Notes: generated from the sequence alone by a model not told the origin. DNA of 10,174 bases from an uncultured Bryobacterales bacterium (GCA_937859895.1 CALMAV010000052.1:5218-15391), one strand, 5' to 3'. Counted from the stretch's first letter, positions 1-8,364 are shown. Program-made: numbers and translations.

Positions 1-2
1 CG

Positions 3-770
3 GCTGGGCAGCCGCTATATTTAGACGCGAAGATCCCTGACGGCCCCGGACCATTTCCGGCCGCTATCCTCGTTCATGGCGGTGGTTGGGTGCGAGGCGA
101 CCGTCGTGTCGAAGTAAGACCTCTTTTCGAGCCGCTAACAGCTGCCGGCATTGCCTGGTTTTCGATTGATTACCGGTTAACGAACGACATGATGCAATTT
201 GGCGTTGCTATCGAAGATGTGGGGAGCGCCATTACTTATGTCAAAGCGCACGCGGCTCAGTATCGGATCGATCCTGAACGAGTTGCTCTGATTGGTGAAT
301 CGGCTGGTGGCCAGCTTGCTGCCATGGCTGCTCTGACCGCCACTCCCCAGACGCGAGTTCAGGCAGTGGTCGCATTTTATACACCGATGGACTTAGTGGA
401 TCTGGCCAAGAACTCCGCGCTTATTCCACCTAACGTGCGCAATTCGTTCCAGGGCACTCCGTTTGAGAATCTAGTCCTTGCTCGCCTGAAACAGCTTTCC
501 CCGATAGCTAATATCACGCCAGACGCGCCGCCGTTCTTGTTGATTCATGGCACAGCCGATCACTTGGTCCCACTTTCCCAATCAACAGAGATGTGCCATC
601 GGATGAGAGCCGCGGGCGCTACCTGCGAAGTGTACCCAGTCCGAAATGCTGGGCACGGGATTCAGTGGTGGGAGGGGTCCAACTCACGTGACGCGGCCGC
701 TTACAAGGGAAAGATGGTGCAGTGGCTACGCGATCAGTTAGCGCTGCGGCAGGCCCGGTTTCATTTGTAG
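3..770 (+). CDS. alpha/beta hydrolase (esterase/lipase-like), 5' partial
   Basis: The reading frame is open from base 3 to the TAG at 768-770, so the gene enters from the left and its start is outside the window; 255 residues are visible. An internal GTG at 90 is not the start, because conserved sequence lies before it. All hallmarks of a serine hydrolase of the carboxylesterase/HSL-like type are present: the oxyanion-hole motif HGGGW (visible residues 25-29), the nucleophile elbow GESAGG with Ser100 (codon 300-302), Asp186 in GTADHLVP (558-560), and His218 in NAGHG (654-656). The spacing fits a complete catalytic triad. It probably hydrolyses a small ester; the substrate cannot be inferred. 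Whether a secretion signal exists is unknown because the N-terminus is missing. No strong terminator follows it, only a weak 4-bp stem near 778-793. Confidence 0.9.
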   Translation, partial: AGQPLYLDAKIPDGPGPFPAAILVHGGGWVRGDRRVEVRPLFEPLTAAGIAWFSIDYRLTNDMMQFGVAIEDVGSAITYVKAHAAQYRIDPERVALIGESAGGQLAAMAALTATPQTRVQAVVAFYTPMDLVDLAKNSALIPPNVRNSFQGTPFENLVLARLKQLSPIANITPDAPPFLLIHGTADHLVPLSQSTEMCHRMRAAGATCEVYPVRNAGHGIQWWEGSNSRDAAAYKGKMVQWLRDQLALRQARFHL

Positions 771-1186
771 GACGGCGTCTCGACTTTTGAGAGAGCACAG
801 TAACGGAAACTACAACGGCTTTGACACCTTCAAGGCATGAAGTAGCCGGTAGCTCCCATCAAAGTGTTTGCTCAGCACGCTTCTGCTATGCGGCCTCTTT
901 CGTCTTGAGTGCCCCGCTTCTACTTTTCTTATGTCGGACAGGACTCACGGGTTATCCAGCCTTCGCGCTGGTTGGGGACCTATGCGTTTGCCTGACTTCC
1001 TTTATCGTTACTTATTCCTACTTTTCTCGTCGTTCGCAAGCATTGGTGTCCCTAGCCCCTCCCCTTCCTTTTTCCTGGATGTTTTGGCGCAATACAGGGA
1101 ATTTTGATGAGGAGAATAATTCTCGGACCAGATCGAAATGGGAAGCCGCCGCTGGTTTGGGGTCGCGGTGTTGCGACTGGTAATCC
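771..1186. other. gene-poor stretch between the hydrolase and dnaE2
   Basis: These 416 bases lie between convergent genes. Two overlapping plus-strand open frames (821-1183 and 868-1107) start with TTG, have no Shine-Dalgarno sequence, and encode hydrophobic, Cys/Ser-rich peptides of the kind a pyrimidine-rich strand gives by chance. I do not call either a gene. The strand is pyrimidine-rich around 990-1080. A perfect TTGACA occurs at 821-826 but no -10 box lies at a suitable distance. A 13-base palindrome and a 28-codon frame near the right end are listed separately. The stretch could be decayed DNA, but no recognisable parent gene was identified. Confidence 0.6.
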
Positions 1187-1193
1187 TCAATGA
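1107..1193 (+). other. possible 28-residue ORF overlapping the dnaE2 3' end
   Basis: An ATG at 1107 follows an AGGGA Shine-Dalgarno-like sequence (1096-1100) at a six-base spacing. It opens a 28-codon frame ending with TGA at 1191-1193, overlapping the last seven bases of dnaE2 on the opposite strand. The peptide begins MRRIILGPDRNGKPP and ends GVATGNPQ. The composition (Gly, Pro, Asn, basic residues) looks more protein-like than the other frames in this gap. It could be the tail of a decayed gene, a small peptide, or chance. No homologue is recognised. Confidence 0.15.
1112..1124. repeat. 13-base perfect palindrome
   Basis: GAGAAT and ATTCTC flank a single central A (1118). As RNA the loop would be too tight for a stable terminator without opening pairs, and no U-tract follows on either strand, so an operator-like site or chance are the alternatives. 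It lies about 65 bases beyond the dnaE2 stop codon on the minus strand. Confidence 0.3.
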
Positions 1194-4100
1194 AAATCAT
1201 GCGAGCGCATCACCGCTGCATCCCGTAAGCTGAGCTCTTCTACATCTCCGGCTTTCACGGCAATCACTCCCGAGATGCTCTGCAGCACTCCCTTAATCAG
1301 CACATAAGGCGACGTAGTGCAGATCACGCGTCGCCGGTCGAACAGATCCGGCCGAATGATCGCATTGATAATTCCCGTCTCATCCTCCAAGCTCAGAAAC
1401 ACAAAGCCCTTGGCTGTACCCGGCCTTTGCCGTGTAATCACGCAGCCGGCAATCGTCACTACGAGTCCATCACGCTGGCTCTTTGCTGTTGCAGCATCCA
1501 ATACGTCCATCTGGCGCAGGCGCTCGCGATGAAATGCCATTGGGTGCTTGCCAATGCTGACGCCGCTGTTACTGAAGTCGGCGGTGGTGCGCTGCCCTGG
1601 AGTCATCGGTTGCAAAGGCGAAGGCGTACTGTCCGCGCCCGCTTCCTCCAGCAGTTCACCTACCGGCTGCAGCGCCAGTTCCGCTTGCCACAACGCTCCA
1701 CGCCGATGCCGGTCTGACTCGTAGTGAGGTAGCGCATTCAATGCGCCAAGTTCAGCCAGCGTGCTGATCTCGTCTTTCTGCAATTGCGGAACGCGGCGCA
1801 CCAGGTCGCGCATCGATGTGAAAGACCGTGCTTTTCTTTCCTCGGCAATCCGGTGCGCGGTGGCTTTGGCCAGTCCTCGGACATAGTTCAGACCGAGCCG
1901 CAGCCGCTTATCTTCCCCGTTCACCTCCACCGTGCACAGGTAGTCAGACTCCGTCACGTCCACCGGCCGGAACCGCAGCCCATGCCGCTGTGCGTCTTTC
2001 ACCAGCGTTGCGGCATTATAGAATCCCATCGGCTGATTGTTCAGGATTGCTGCCGTAAAGGCTGGAAGGTAGTGGCACTTCATATAGGCGCTTGCGTACG
2101 CCAGTAGAGCAAAGCTTGCCGCGTGCGACTCCGGAAATCCATACAGCGCGAATGAGGTAATGCCCTGGATAATCCGGTCCTGCGTGGCGCCAATAATTCC
2201 ACGCGCTGTCATGCCAGCGCGGAGTTGCACTTCCATTTCGCGCATGCGCTTTTCTGATCGCTTGAAGCCGAATGCGCGCCGCAGATCTTCGGCCTGCCCA
2301 CCGGTAAACCCGGCTGCGAGCATTGCAATTCGGATCAACTGCTCCTGAAACAGCGGCACGCCCAGTGTCCGCCGCAACACCGGCTCAAGTGATGGATGCA
2401 AACACTCGGGCTCTTCCAAGCCCTGCCGACGCTTCAAGTACGGATGCAGCATCTGGCCGACAATAGGCCCGGGCCGGATGATTGCTACCTGCACCACGAT
2501 GTCGTAGAAGCGTGTCGGACGCATTCGCGGCAGCACCGACATCTGCGCACGGCTCTCGACCTGGAATAACCCGATTGTGTCAGCGCGTTGCAGGCAGTCA
2601 TACACTGCAGGATCGTTCGCCGGCAACTGTGACAAATCCACCGTCTCGCCATACTTATCCGCAACAATGTGGATCGTATCTTCCAGCACCGCCATCATGC
2701 CCAAGCCGAGTAAGTCGACCTTGATAATTCCTAGATCCGCGCAATCGTCTTTATCCCACTGCACTACCACCCGACCCGGCATGCTCGCCGGCTCTAACGG
2801 CACAATACAATCAAGCTGTCCCTGACAGATCACCATGCCGCCGGAGTGCTGGCCCAGATGCCGCGGCAGATCGAGAATTTCGTTTACCAGCGTGAAGAAC
2901 CGAATGCTCTCCTTGTCGTTGAGATCAAAGCCGTGTTCCCGAAAGCGCTGCTCGAGCTTGTCCTTGCCGTCCTTCCACTCAAACGCGCTAATCTGGCTGG
3001 CAAGTTGCGCGATCTCCCCCTCGCTATAGCCCAGTGCTTTGCCGACTTCGCGCACGGCTGACCGCCCACGATAGGTAATCACATTGGCCGTCATGGCTGC
3101 GCCCATCTTTCCGTAGCGACCGTAAACGTACTGAATCACGCGCTCACGCTGGTCGCCGCTTGGCAGATCCAAATCGATATCCGGTATCTCCCCGCGCTCA
3201 TCGGAAAGAAAGCGCTCAAAGAGCAGCTCCATCTTTACCGGGTCCACTGCAGTGATGCCCAGCGCATAACAAACCGCGCTGTTGGCAGCAGAGCCGCGCC
3301 CTTGCACCAAAATGTTTTCCCGCCGGCAAAAATCCACCAGGTCCCACACGATCAGGAAGTAGCCTGCCAACTTCAATCGCTCGATGACCGCAAGTTCTTT
3401 CTCAATCTGCTGACGCGCTCCCGGAAGGTAAGGCTGAAACCGTCTGTGTGCCCCCTCGCTGGTCAACTGCACCAGATGTGACATTTCGGTCTTGCCGGGG
3501 GGAAGCGGGTAGCGCGGAAATTCATAACCTAGATTGGCCAGCGTGAAATGGAGGCGCGCCGCCAGGTCGCGGGTATTGCCGATAGCCTCGGGCAGATCTG
3601 CAAACAAAGCGTTCATCTGCTCCGCTGTTTTCAGATGGCGCTCCCCATTGAAGTTCAACGCGCGCCCGGCCTCGGCAATGGTTTCTTTACGTTGTATGCA
3701 CGTGAGGATGTCTTGCAGCCGTCGCTCTTCCGGGGTTGCGCATGAGACTCCGTTAGTGGCTAATAGCGGCAGGTGCAAACTGCGTGCGAGATGAATGAGT
3801 GTCTTGTTTCGCGCTTCCTGATCGCGCCGATGATGCCGTTGTATTTCGACGTATACATTCTTACCGCCGAAGATCGCGACCAGCTCCTCCAGCTTTACTC
3901 GCGCTTGATCTGCGGCCGCTACTCCTTCCCTCTCCCGAAACACGGATGCCAGCGGACCTTCTTCGCCGCCGGTCAGGCACACCAGGCCTTCCGCAAACTC
4001 AGCAAAGTCCTCGCGAGTGGCCATTGGATGCTCGAGCCGTGCGCACTGGGGATCGCGCATCTTCGTCCGCGTGATCAGCCGACACAGATTCTGATAACCC

Positions 4101-4363
4101 GTCCGACTCTCAGCCAGCAACGTATAGCGATTCGCTCCAGTTGAATTGACCTCGGCCCCAATCAGCGCGCGCACTCCGAGCTTTTTCGCCGCTAGGTGAA
4201 AGCGCGCTGCTCCATACACGCCATTGGCATCGGCCAGGGCCATGGCGCTTTGGCCAAGTTCTGCGCCCTGTGAAATTAAGTTTTCTGGAAGCGAAGCACC
4301 TTGCAGAAACGAGAACGCCGAGCGCGCATGTAGTTCGACATAGCTGTCGGGCCGAACCGCCAT
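1187..4363 (-). CDS. dnaE2: error-prone DNA polymerase DnaE2 (ImuC)
   Basis: A 1058-residue C-family DNA polymerase that performs mutagenic translesion synthesis, normally as part of the SOS response together with ImuA and ImuB. The N-terminal PHP domain begins YVELHARSAFSFLQGAS (8-24) and runs to about residue 210. The polymerase core carries QGRGSAANS (354-362), PDIDLD with Asp397 and Asp399, and KVDLLGLG with Asp550. By comparison with DnaE these three aspartates are the expected catalytic metal ligands. The fingers/helix-hairpin region includes ALYGFPESHAASFALLAY (739-756). A C-terminal OB-fold domain lies at about 965-1045. Length and motifs fit DnaE2 rather than the roughly 1150-residue replicative DnaE. 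The frame is intact. ATG at 4361-4363 is chosen because conserved sequence begins right after it; there is no good Shine-Dalgarno. It is the last gene of the hyuA-hyuB-guaD series, 36 bases after guaD. No imuA or imuB is in the window. Confidence 0.96.
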   Translation of the reverse strand: MAVRPDSYVELHARSAFSFLQGASLPENLISQGAELGQSAMALADANGVYGAARFHLAAKKLGVRALIGAEVNSTGANRYTLLAESRTGYQNLCRLITRTKMRDPQCARLEHPMATREDFAEFAEGLVCLTGGEEGPLASVFREREGVAAADQARVKLEELVAIFGGKNVYVEIQRHHRRDQEARNKTLIHLARSLHLPLLATNGVSCATPEERRLQDILTCIQRKETIAEAGRALNFNGERHLKTAEQMNALFADLPEAIGNTRDLAARLHFTLANLGYEFPRYPLPPGKTEMSHLVQLTSEGAHRRFQPYLPGARQQIEKELAVIERLKLAGYFLIVWDLVDFCRRENILVQGRGSAANSAVCYALGITAVDPVKMELLFERFLSDERGEIPDIDLDLPSGDQRERVIQYVYGRYGKMGAAMTANVITYRGRSAVREVGKALGYSEGEIAQLASQISAFEWKDGKDKLEQRFREHGFDLNDKESIRFFTLVNEILDLPRHLGQHSGGMVICQGQLDCIVPLEPASMPGRVVVQWDKDDCADLGIIKVDLLGLGMMAVLEDTIHIVADKYGETVDLSQLPANDPAVYDCLQRADTIGLFQVESRAQMSVLPRMRPTRFYDIVVQVAIIRPGPIVGQMLHPYLKRRQGLEEPECLHPSLEPVLRRTLGVPLFQEQLIRIAMLAAGFTGGQAEDLRRAFGFKRSEKRMREMEVQLRAGMTARGIIGATQDRIIQGITSFALYGFPESHAASFALLAYASAYMKCHYLPAFTAAILNNQPMGFYNAATLVKDAQRHGLRFRPVDVTESDYLCTVEVNGEDKRLRLGLNYVRGLAKATAHRIAEERKARSFTSMRDLVRRVPQLQKDEISTLAELGALNALPHYESDRHRRGALWQAELALQPVGELLEEAGADSTPSPLQPMTPGQRTTADFSNSGVSIGKHPMAFHRERLRQMDVLDAATAKSQRDGLVVTIAGCVITRQRPGTAKGFVFLSLEDETGIINAIIRPDLFDRRRVICTTSPYVLIKGVLQSISGVIAVKAGDVEELSLRDAAVMRSHDFH

Positions 4364-4369
4364 GTTCTC

Positions 4370-4375
4370 ATTGTA
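4370..4375 (-). promoter_or_regulatory. possible -10 box giving a leaderless dnaE2 mRNA
   Basis: On the minus strand TACAAT (5 of 6 matches to TATAAT) ends exactly six bases before the dnaE2 ATG. The expected transcription start would therefore be the A of the start codon. No strong -35 hexamer is seen 16-18 bases upstream. The absence of a clear Shine-Dalgarno before dnaE2 fits leaderless initiation, but the case rests on one hexamer. Confidence 0.3.
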
Positions 4376-4399
4376 CGCGAATAAAAGGCGAAAGTAGGA

Positions 4400-4876
4400 T
4401 CAGTACCGGATCTTCTGAACGGTCTGTGCCCATTCGATAAACGGTGCGTCCCCTCCTAGGGCTGTCACGCAGTGCCCGGGGATGGTCCGCTCGCTCGGTT
4501 TCAGATGCAGTTCGTCATAGATGAACGTATCGTCAAAGCCCGCTTCCGCGGCACTGTCACGAGTACAGGCAAAGTAGTACGCGCGTGGCCTTGCCCAGTA
4601 GATGGCGCCCAGGCACATGGGGCAAGGCTCGCAACTGGTGTAGAGATCACAGCCGGACAAATCAAACGATTGCAAACGCTGGCACGCCGCCCGAATCGCG
4701 TTGATTTCAGCGTGGGCCGTTGGGTCATGGCTCGCAGTAACAAGGTTGACGCCCGTCCCAATTACTTCGCCGTCTTTCACGACTAGTGCTCCAAACGGTC
4801 CACCTCGTCCCTCTCGTACATTGGCGGAGGCCAGTTCCACTACCTGGTGAATCCACTGTTCGTGACTATTGTTCAT
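4400..4876 (-). CDS. guaD: guanine deaminase, CDA/TadA fold
   Basis: Guanine deaminase hydrolyses guanine to xanthine and ammonia in the cytoplasm, feeding purine catabolism or salvage. The 158-residue protein has the zinc and catalytic signature DPTAHAE (His55 zinc ligand, Glu57 proton shuttle) and SCEPCPMCLGAIYWARP (Cys85 and Cys88 zinc ligands). It also carries GGPFGA (25-30), EAGFDDTFIYDE (111-122), ERTIP (129-133) and a C-terminal tyrosine. These match what I remember of Bacillus subtilis GuaD closely, and distinguish it from tRNA adenosine deaminase TadA. The frame is open up to an upstream start at 4921, but that would overlap hyuB by 56 bases. ATG at 4874-4876 is preferred because it gives the family's usual length and overlaps the hyuB end by only 11 bases. 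GGAGG at 4891-4895 is a rather distant ribosome-binding site. The order suggests translational coupling to hyuB. Confidence 0.93.
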   Translation of the reverse strand: MNNSHEQWIHQVVELASANVREGRGGPFGALVVKDGEVIGTGVNLVTASHDPTAHAEINAIRAACQRLQSFDLSGCDLYTSCEPCPMCLGAIYWARPRAYYFACTRDSAAEAGFDDTFIYDELHLKPSERTIPGHCVTALGGDAPFIEWAQTVQKIRY

Positions 4877-6422
4877 GTCCCCAACCGCCGCCTCCGGGAG
4901 TTTCAATTCGTATCGTCGCACCCGCTTCCACCTGCAAATTGCACTTGCCTGGAACGGCTTCTCCGTTCAGCAAATTGCGGCCACATGCGCCTGGTAAGCC
5001 GCCTGCCAGACCGTAAGGTGGACGGATTCGGCGATCTGAAAGCAGTGTCACTTGTGCCGGACAAAGAAGTTCGATCTCGCGCACTAATCCGTCGCCGCCG
5101 CGTTGCCGGCCTGCGCCTCCGGAGCCTCGTCGATACGAGTAGCGCCGCACGCGAAATGGATACGCATACTCAAGTGCTTCGACCGGTGTGTTGAGCGAAT
5201 TGGTCATGTGGGTGTGGATTCCGTCGATGCCGTCTGCATCCGGCCGCGCGCCCATGCCGCCGGCAATGGTTTCGTAGTAGGCGAATGGCTGGCCGCTTCG
5301 AGCGTCGATGCCGCCAATGGTGAGGTTACTCATGGTGCCTGAACTTGCCGCCGGTATGCGATCCGGTAGCAGCTGTGAGAACGCGAGCAGCAACGTATCC
5401 ACAATGCGTTGCGATGTCTCGACATTGCCGCCTGCCACGGCCGCCGGTGCTGCTGCATTGACAATGCTGCGCTCGGGCAGGATAAGTTCCACCGGTCGCA
5501 TCAGGCCCGCTGTAGGAGCGGCTTCACGCGGCAACAAACAGCGCAGCACATAGAAGAGTGCCGAATACGTGATGGCCGAAACTGCATTCAGGCCGGTGGC
5601 GATTTGCAGAGCCGAGCCGGTGAAATCGACCCGTAGAGTTCGAGCAATAGGATCGACAGCCAGCGTAACTGCAATGCGAATTGGCTCTTCCGACAGCCCG
5701 TCATTATCCAGAAAGTCTTCTGCAGTAACGTTGCCGGCAGGCCACTCCGCGATCTCAGCCCGCAGAAGTTGCTCGGAGTGATCGAGTAAGGCAGTAGCGT
5801 TGGCCGATACTCGCTCCCGCCCATATTTATTCACAAGACTTCGCACCCGCTCCTCACCGATGCGACAAGCCCCGAGTTGCGCTGTTAAATCGCCCTCCCG
5901 TTCTGCGCTCGTACGAACGTTGCTCAACAACAGCCTAACGATGTCATCGTTCATGACGCCGTTGCTGACGAGCTTTACCGGCGGAATACGGATGCCTTCC
6001 TGAAAGATCTCGCGACACAAACCCATGGAGCCGGGGTACATTCCGCCGATATCGGCATGATGGGCACGGTTAGCCACGAAGAATAAAGCTGATGAACTAC
6101 CGGCAAAAACCGGCATTACCAGTGTGATGTCGGGGAGGTGTGTTCCGCCCTCGTAAGGATCGTTCAGCATGGCCACGTCATCAGGCACGAGCGTAAGTCG
6201 GTTCAAAGCAGCGCGGACCGACATCGGCATAGAGCCCAGGTGAACGGGCATGTCGTCACCCATGGCGATCACTTGGCCGGCAGCGTCGAAGATGGCGCTC
6301 GAGTAGTCGCGGCGCTCCTTAATATTGGGAGAGAATGCCGTACGCCGCAGGGCCGCGCCCATTTCCTCAGCGATGGAGTGGAAGGCGCTTTTGAAAATGG
6401 CGAGCTCGATGGGGCTACTCAT
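4866..6422 (-). CDS. hyuB: hydantoinase B / oxoprolinase family subunit
   Basis: HyuB-type subunit of an ATP-dependent cyclic amide hydrolase (N-methylhydantoinase, 5-oxoprolinase, caprolactamase and acetophenone carboxylase relatives). In these enzymes HyuA supplies ATP-dependent substrate phosphorylation and HyuB completes the reaction. The 518-residue protein spans the whole domain: RRDYSSAIFDAAG (37-49), NDPYEGGTHLPDI (87-99), RAHHADIGG (119-127), AGGNVETSQRIVD (330-342), HMTNSLNTPVEALE (405-418), GSGGAGRQRGGDG (433-445), and the C-terminal PGGGGWG tail (509-515). Asp39, His95, Asp98 and His121 or His122 are candidate metal ligands by inference from related structures. ATG at 6420-6422 lies within the end of hyuA (8-base overlap ATGAGTAG), so translation is probably coupled. 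Exact substrate unknown. Confidence 0.93.
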   Translation of the reverse strand: MSSPIELAIFKSAFHSIAEEMGAALRRTAFSPNIKERRDYSSAIFDAAGQVIAMGDDMPVHLGSMPMSVRAALNRLTLVPDDVAMLNDPYEGGTHLPDITLVMPVFAGSSSALFFVANRAHHADIGGMYPGSMGLCREIFQEGIRIPPVKLVSNGVMNDDIVRLLLSNVRTSAEREGDLTAQLGACRIGEERVRSLVNKYGRERVSANATALLDHSEQLLRAEIAEWPAGNVTAEDFLDNDGLSEEPIRIAVTLAVDPIARTLRVDFTGSALQIATGLNAVSAITYSALFYVLRCLLPREAAPTAGLMRPVELILPERSIVNAAAPAAVAGGNVETSQRIVDTLLLAFSQLLPDRIPAASSGTMSNLTIGGIDARSGQPFAYYETIAGGMGARPDADGIDGIHTHMTNSLNTPVEALEYAYPFRVRRYSYRRGSGGAGRQRGGDGLVREIELLCPAQVTLLSDRRIRPPYGLAGGLPGACGRNLLNGEAVPGKCNLQVEAGATIRIETPGGGGWGHEQ

Positions 6423-8346
6423 TTACGTCAATCTCCAGATTCATCCATGGGTCAACCGAAAGGCTGCATCGCGAGGGGAGGAACGTTGTCGCACTGTACT
6501 CATCGATAACCGCAGGGCCAGGAAAGGCATCGCCCGTTCTCAGCAAATCGCGTTGGTACACTGTCGCCTGCCGCCACTGCCCTTCCTCGTAAACAGAACG
6601 AAGGGCTGTCATTGCCTGGGCGCCATTGCCCGCTTCCTCCTTAGGCCTGGGCGGCTGCTCGAGAAGCTCGCTCCGTCGAGTCAGGCGAACGCGGATATTG
6701 ACGACATCGACAATGCGAGTGCGGTCGGCATAGCCATAGCGGCGTTCGTGCTCAAGGTGAAACTGTTCGACGGCGTTGTGGCCCCAAGCGACGGTCAACT
6801 CGTATCCTTGACCTCTATAGCGCATATCGGCAGAGCACTGAATCTCCCCGCCGCTGAAGTCCTTTTTTGCTTCCCTAATGAGGGATGAAAAGTGTTGGGG
6901 CAATGCGGAATCATCGGCCTTTGACATGACTGTTCGAGAGTAGTCGCGGACCGTATCGGAGACAAGGATGCCGTAAGCCGAGAGAGCGCCGGGGAGCGTA
7001 GGCACCAGCACTTTGGGGATGTTCAGCGCACGCGCGAGTGCGCAGGCATGCAGAGGACCAGCGCCGCCGAAGCTAAGCAGAACAAATTCGCGCGGATCAA
7101 AGCCCTGCTCAATAGAGATCTTGCGAAGAGCCTGTTCCATGTGAGCGTTGACCACCTGAACCACTCCTTCGGCAAAGGCTTCAACGGTGGGCAGAGAACC
7201 TTTCGCCTCTTCCGTAAAGAGGTGCGTTCGCTGGCGGTCGAGAGCAAGTCCGCCGCCGAGCAAACCGCTGGCATCCAAGCGGCCCAGCAAAAGGTTGGCG
7301 TCGGTCACAGTAGGCTTGGTGCCGCGACCGTAGCAGATGGGACCGGGATCTGCGCCGGCCGATTCGGGGCCGACACGCATGGCCCCACCACGATCAAAAT
7401 CGGCGAGTGATCCGCCCCCTGCTCCTACCGTATAAATGTTGAGCATCGGCACGGCGACCGGCATGTTCATGACTAGTGACTCCGTCGTCGTAGTAAGCCC
7501 GCGCGCAGTGTCGAGCAGTGCGACATCAGTGGAGGTGCCGCCCATGTCGAAAGTGAGCACGCGATCGTAACCGGCGCGTTTGGCAATTGCAAGCGCACCC
7601 ACAACTCCACCAGCTGGACCGGACAGAATGGTGCGGACGGGTTCGCGTGCCGCAATGGGGGCCTCGACAATGCCGCCGCTCGACTGCATCACGAGCAGGC
7701 CCGGATCTAGTCCAGCCAGATAGCCTTGCATCTTCGGCGACAGGTAAGCATTGATTGCGGTGGTGGACCCGCGCTCGTACTCGCGGAACTCCGGCAGAAT
7801 TTGGTGAGAGATAGAAAGAGGGAGGCCGAGTTTGACCAGTTCGTCTGCAACCGCGAGTTCATTGGCCGGGTTGGCAAACGAGAATAGCAGCGAGACTGCA
7901 ATCGCTTCGGGCTTTGCTGCTGCAATCGCCTTGCGTAAACGCTCCAATTCGGCCGCGTCAGGCTGCAGAAGGATGCTGCCGTCGGACGCGGTACGCTCTG
8001 CGACTCCGAACCGCAAGGGAGCAGGTACGAGTGGAGGCGGCGCTTGGTAGAGCAAGTTATACAATTCGGGACGCGCCTGGCGTCCGATGGCGAGAGTATC
8101 TTCAAAGCCGGCGGTGGTGACAAACGCAACGCGTGCGCCTTTGCGTTCCAGCAGCGCGTTCGTTCCCACGGTTGTGCCATGGCGAACTTCATTCGTTCCA
8201 GTCGCATTGCCAACCTGCTGGACAGCCTGGCGCAGCGCCCCTCCCGGGTCTGACGGAGTCGATGGCAGCTTGAGCACTTGTAAGTGCCCTTCGGCGTAGT
8301 ACACACAGTCGGTGAAGGTGCCGCCCGTATCAATTGCAATTCGCAT
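6415..8346 (-). CDS. hyuA: hydantoinase A / oxoprolinase family subunit
   Basis: ATP-binding subunit of the HyuA/HyuB enzyme, with an ASKHA-type (actin/hexokinase-like) fold. The start MRIAIDTGGTFTD (phosphate-binding DTGGTFTD, 6-13) is the canonical N-terminus, so ATG at 8344-8346 is secure. Further family motifs are HGTTVGTNALLERKGARVAF (56-75), LSGPAGGVVGA (241-251), DMGGTSTDVALL (267-278), YTVGAGGGSLADFD (305-318), GADPGPICYGRG (331-342) and SFGGAGPLHA (425-434). At 643 residues it is a complete, slightly short member. It is not the fused eukaryotic-type 5-oxoprolinase because HyuB is a separate gene. It is first in the minus-strand operon and divergent from the MFS gene with almost no spacer. 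Substrate class (hydantoin, oxoproline, lactam or a carboxylation substrate) cannot be decided from sequence; the adjacent guanine deaminase hints at a purine-derived ureide. Confidence 0.94.
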   Translation of the reverse strand: MRIAIDTGGTFTDCVYYAEGHLQVLKLPSTPSDPGGALRQAVQQVGNATGTNEVRHGTTVGTNALLERKGARVAFVTTAGFEDTLAIGRQARPELYNLLYQAPPPLVPAPLRFGVAERTASDGSILLQPDAAELERLRKAIAAAKPEAIAVSLLFSFANPANELAVADELVKLGLPLSISHQILPEFREYERGSTTAINAYLSPKMQGYLAGLDPGLLVMQSSGGIVEAPIAAREPVRTILSGPAGGVVGALAIAKRAGYDRVLTFDMGGTSTDVALLDTARGLTTTTESLVMNMPVAVPMLNIYTVGAGGGSLADFDRGGAMRVGPESAGADPGPICYGRGTKPTVTDANLLLGRLDASGLLGGGLALDRQRTHLFTEEAKGSLPTVEAFAEGVVQVVNAHMEQALRKISIEQGFDPREFVLLSFGGAGPLHACALARALNIPKVLVPTLPGALSAYGILVSDTVRDYSRTVMSKADDSALPQHFSSLIREAKKDFSGGEIQCSADMRYRGQGYELTVAWGHNAVEQFHLEHERRYGYADRTRIVDVVNIRVRLTRRSELLEQPPRPKEEAGNGAQAMTALRSVYEEGQWRQATVYQRDLLRTGDAFPGPAVIDEYSATTFLPSRCSLSVDPWMNLEIDVNE

Positions 8347-8364
8347 TACCAGGTCGCTCGCGCC

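Noticed and set aside
821..826. Perfect TTGACA as a -35 box.
   Set aside because: No -10-like hexamer 15-19 bases downstream and no gene start to serve.
868..1107. 79-residue plus-strand frame overlapping the one above.
   Set aside because: Non-ATG start without a ribosome-binding site, and overlapping another equally weak frame.
821..1183. 120-residue plus-strand frame with hydrophobic stretches as a small membrane protein.
   Set aside because: TTG start, no Shine-Dalgarno, no recognised homology, and hydrophobicity explained by the pyrimidine-rich strand.
4354..4367. GAAC-N6-GTTC (minus strand) across the dnaE2 start codon as a LexA box.
   Set aside because: The half-sites resemble known LexA elements, but the spacing (6) fits neither the GAAC-N4-GTTC type nor the direct-repeat GTTC-N7-GTTC type, and the right half lies in coding sequence. 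A lineage-specific LexA motif cannot be excluded.
4472..4786. Long open frames antisense to guaD, hyuB, hyuA and dnaE2 (for example 104 residues here, 187 at 6325-6888, 210 at 7707-8339).
   Set aside because: They are mirror or shifted frames of well-supported genes, with Arg/Ser/Ala-rich composition and no family motifs.
4866..4921. Upstream start of guaD at 4921, giving 173 residues.
   Set aside because: It would add 15 residues not expected in the family and a 56-base overlap with hyuB; ATG at 4876 gives the normal length.
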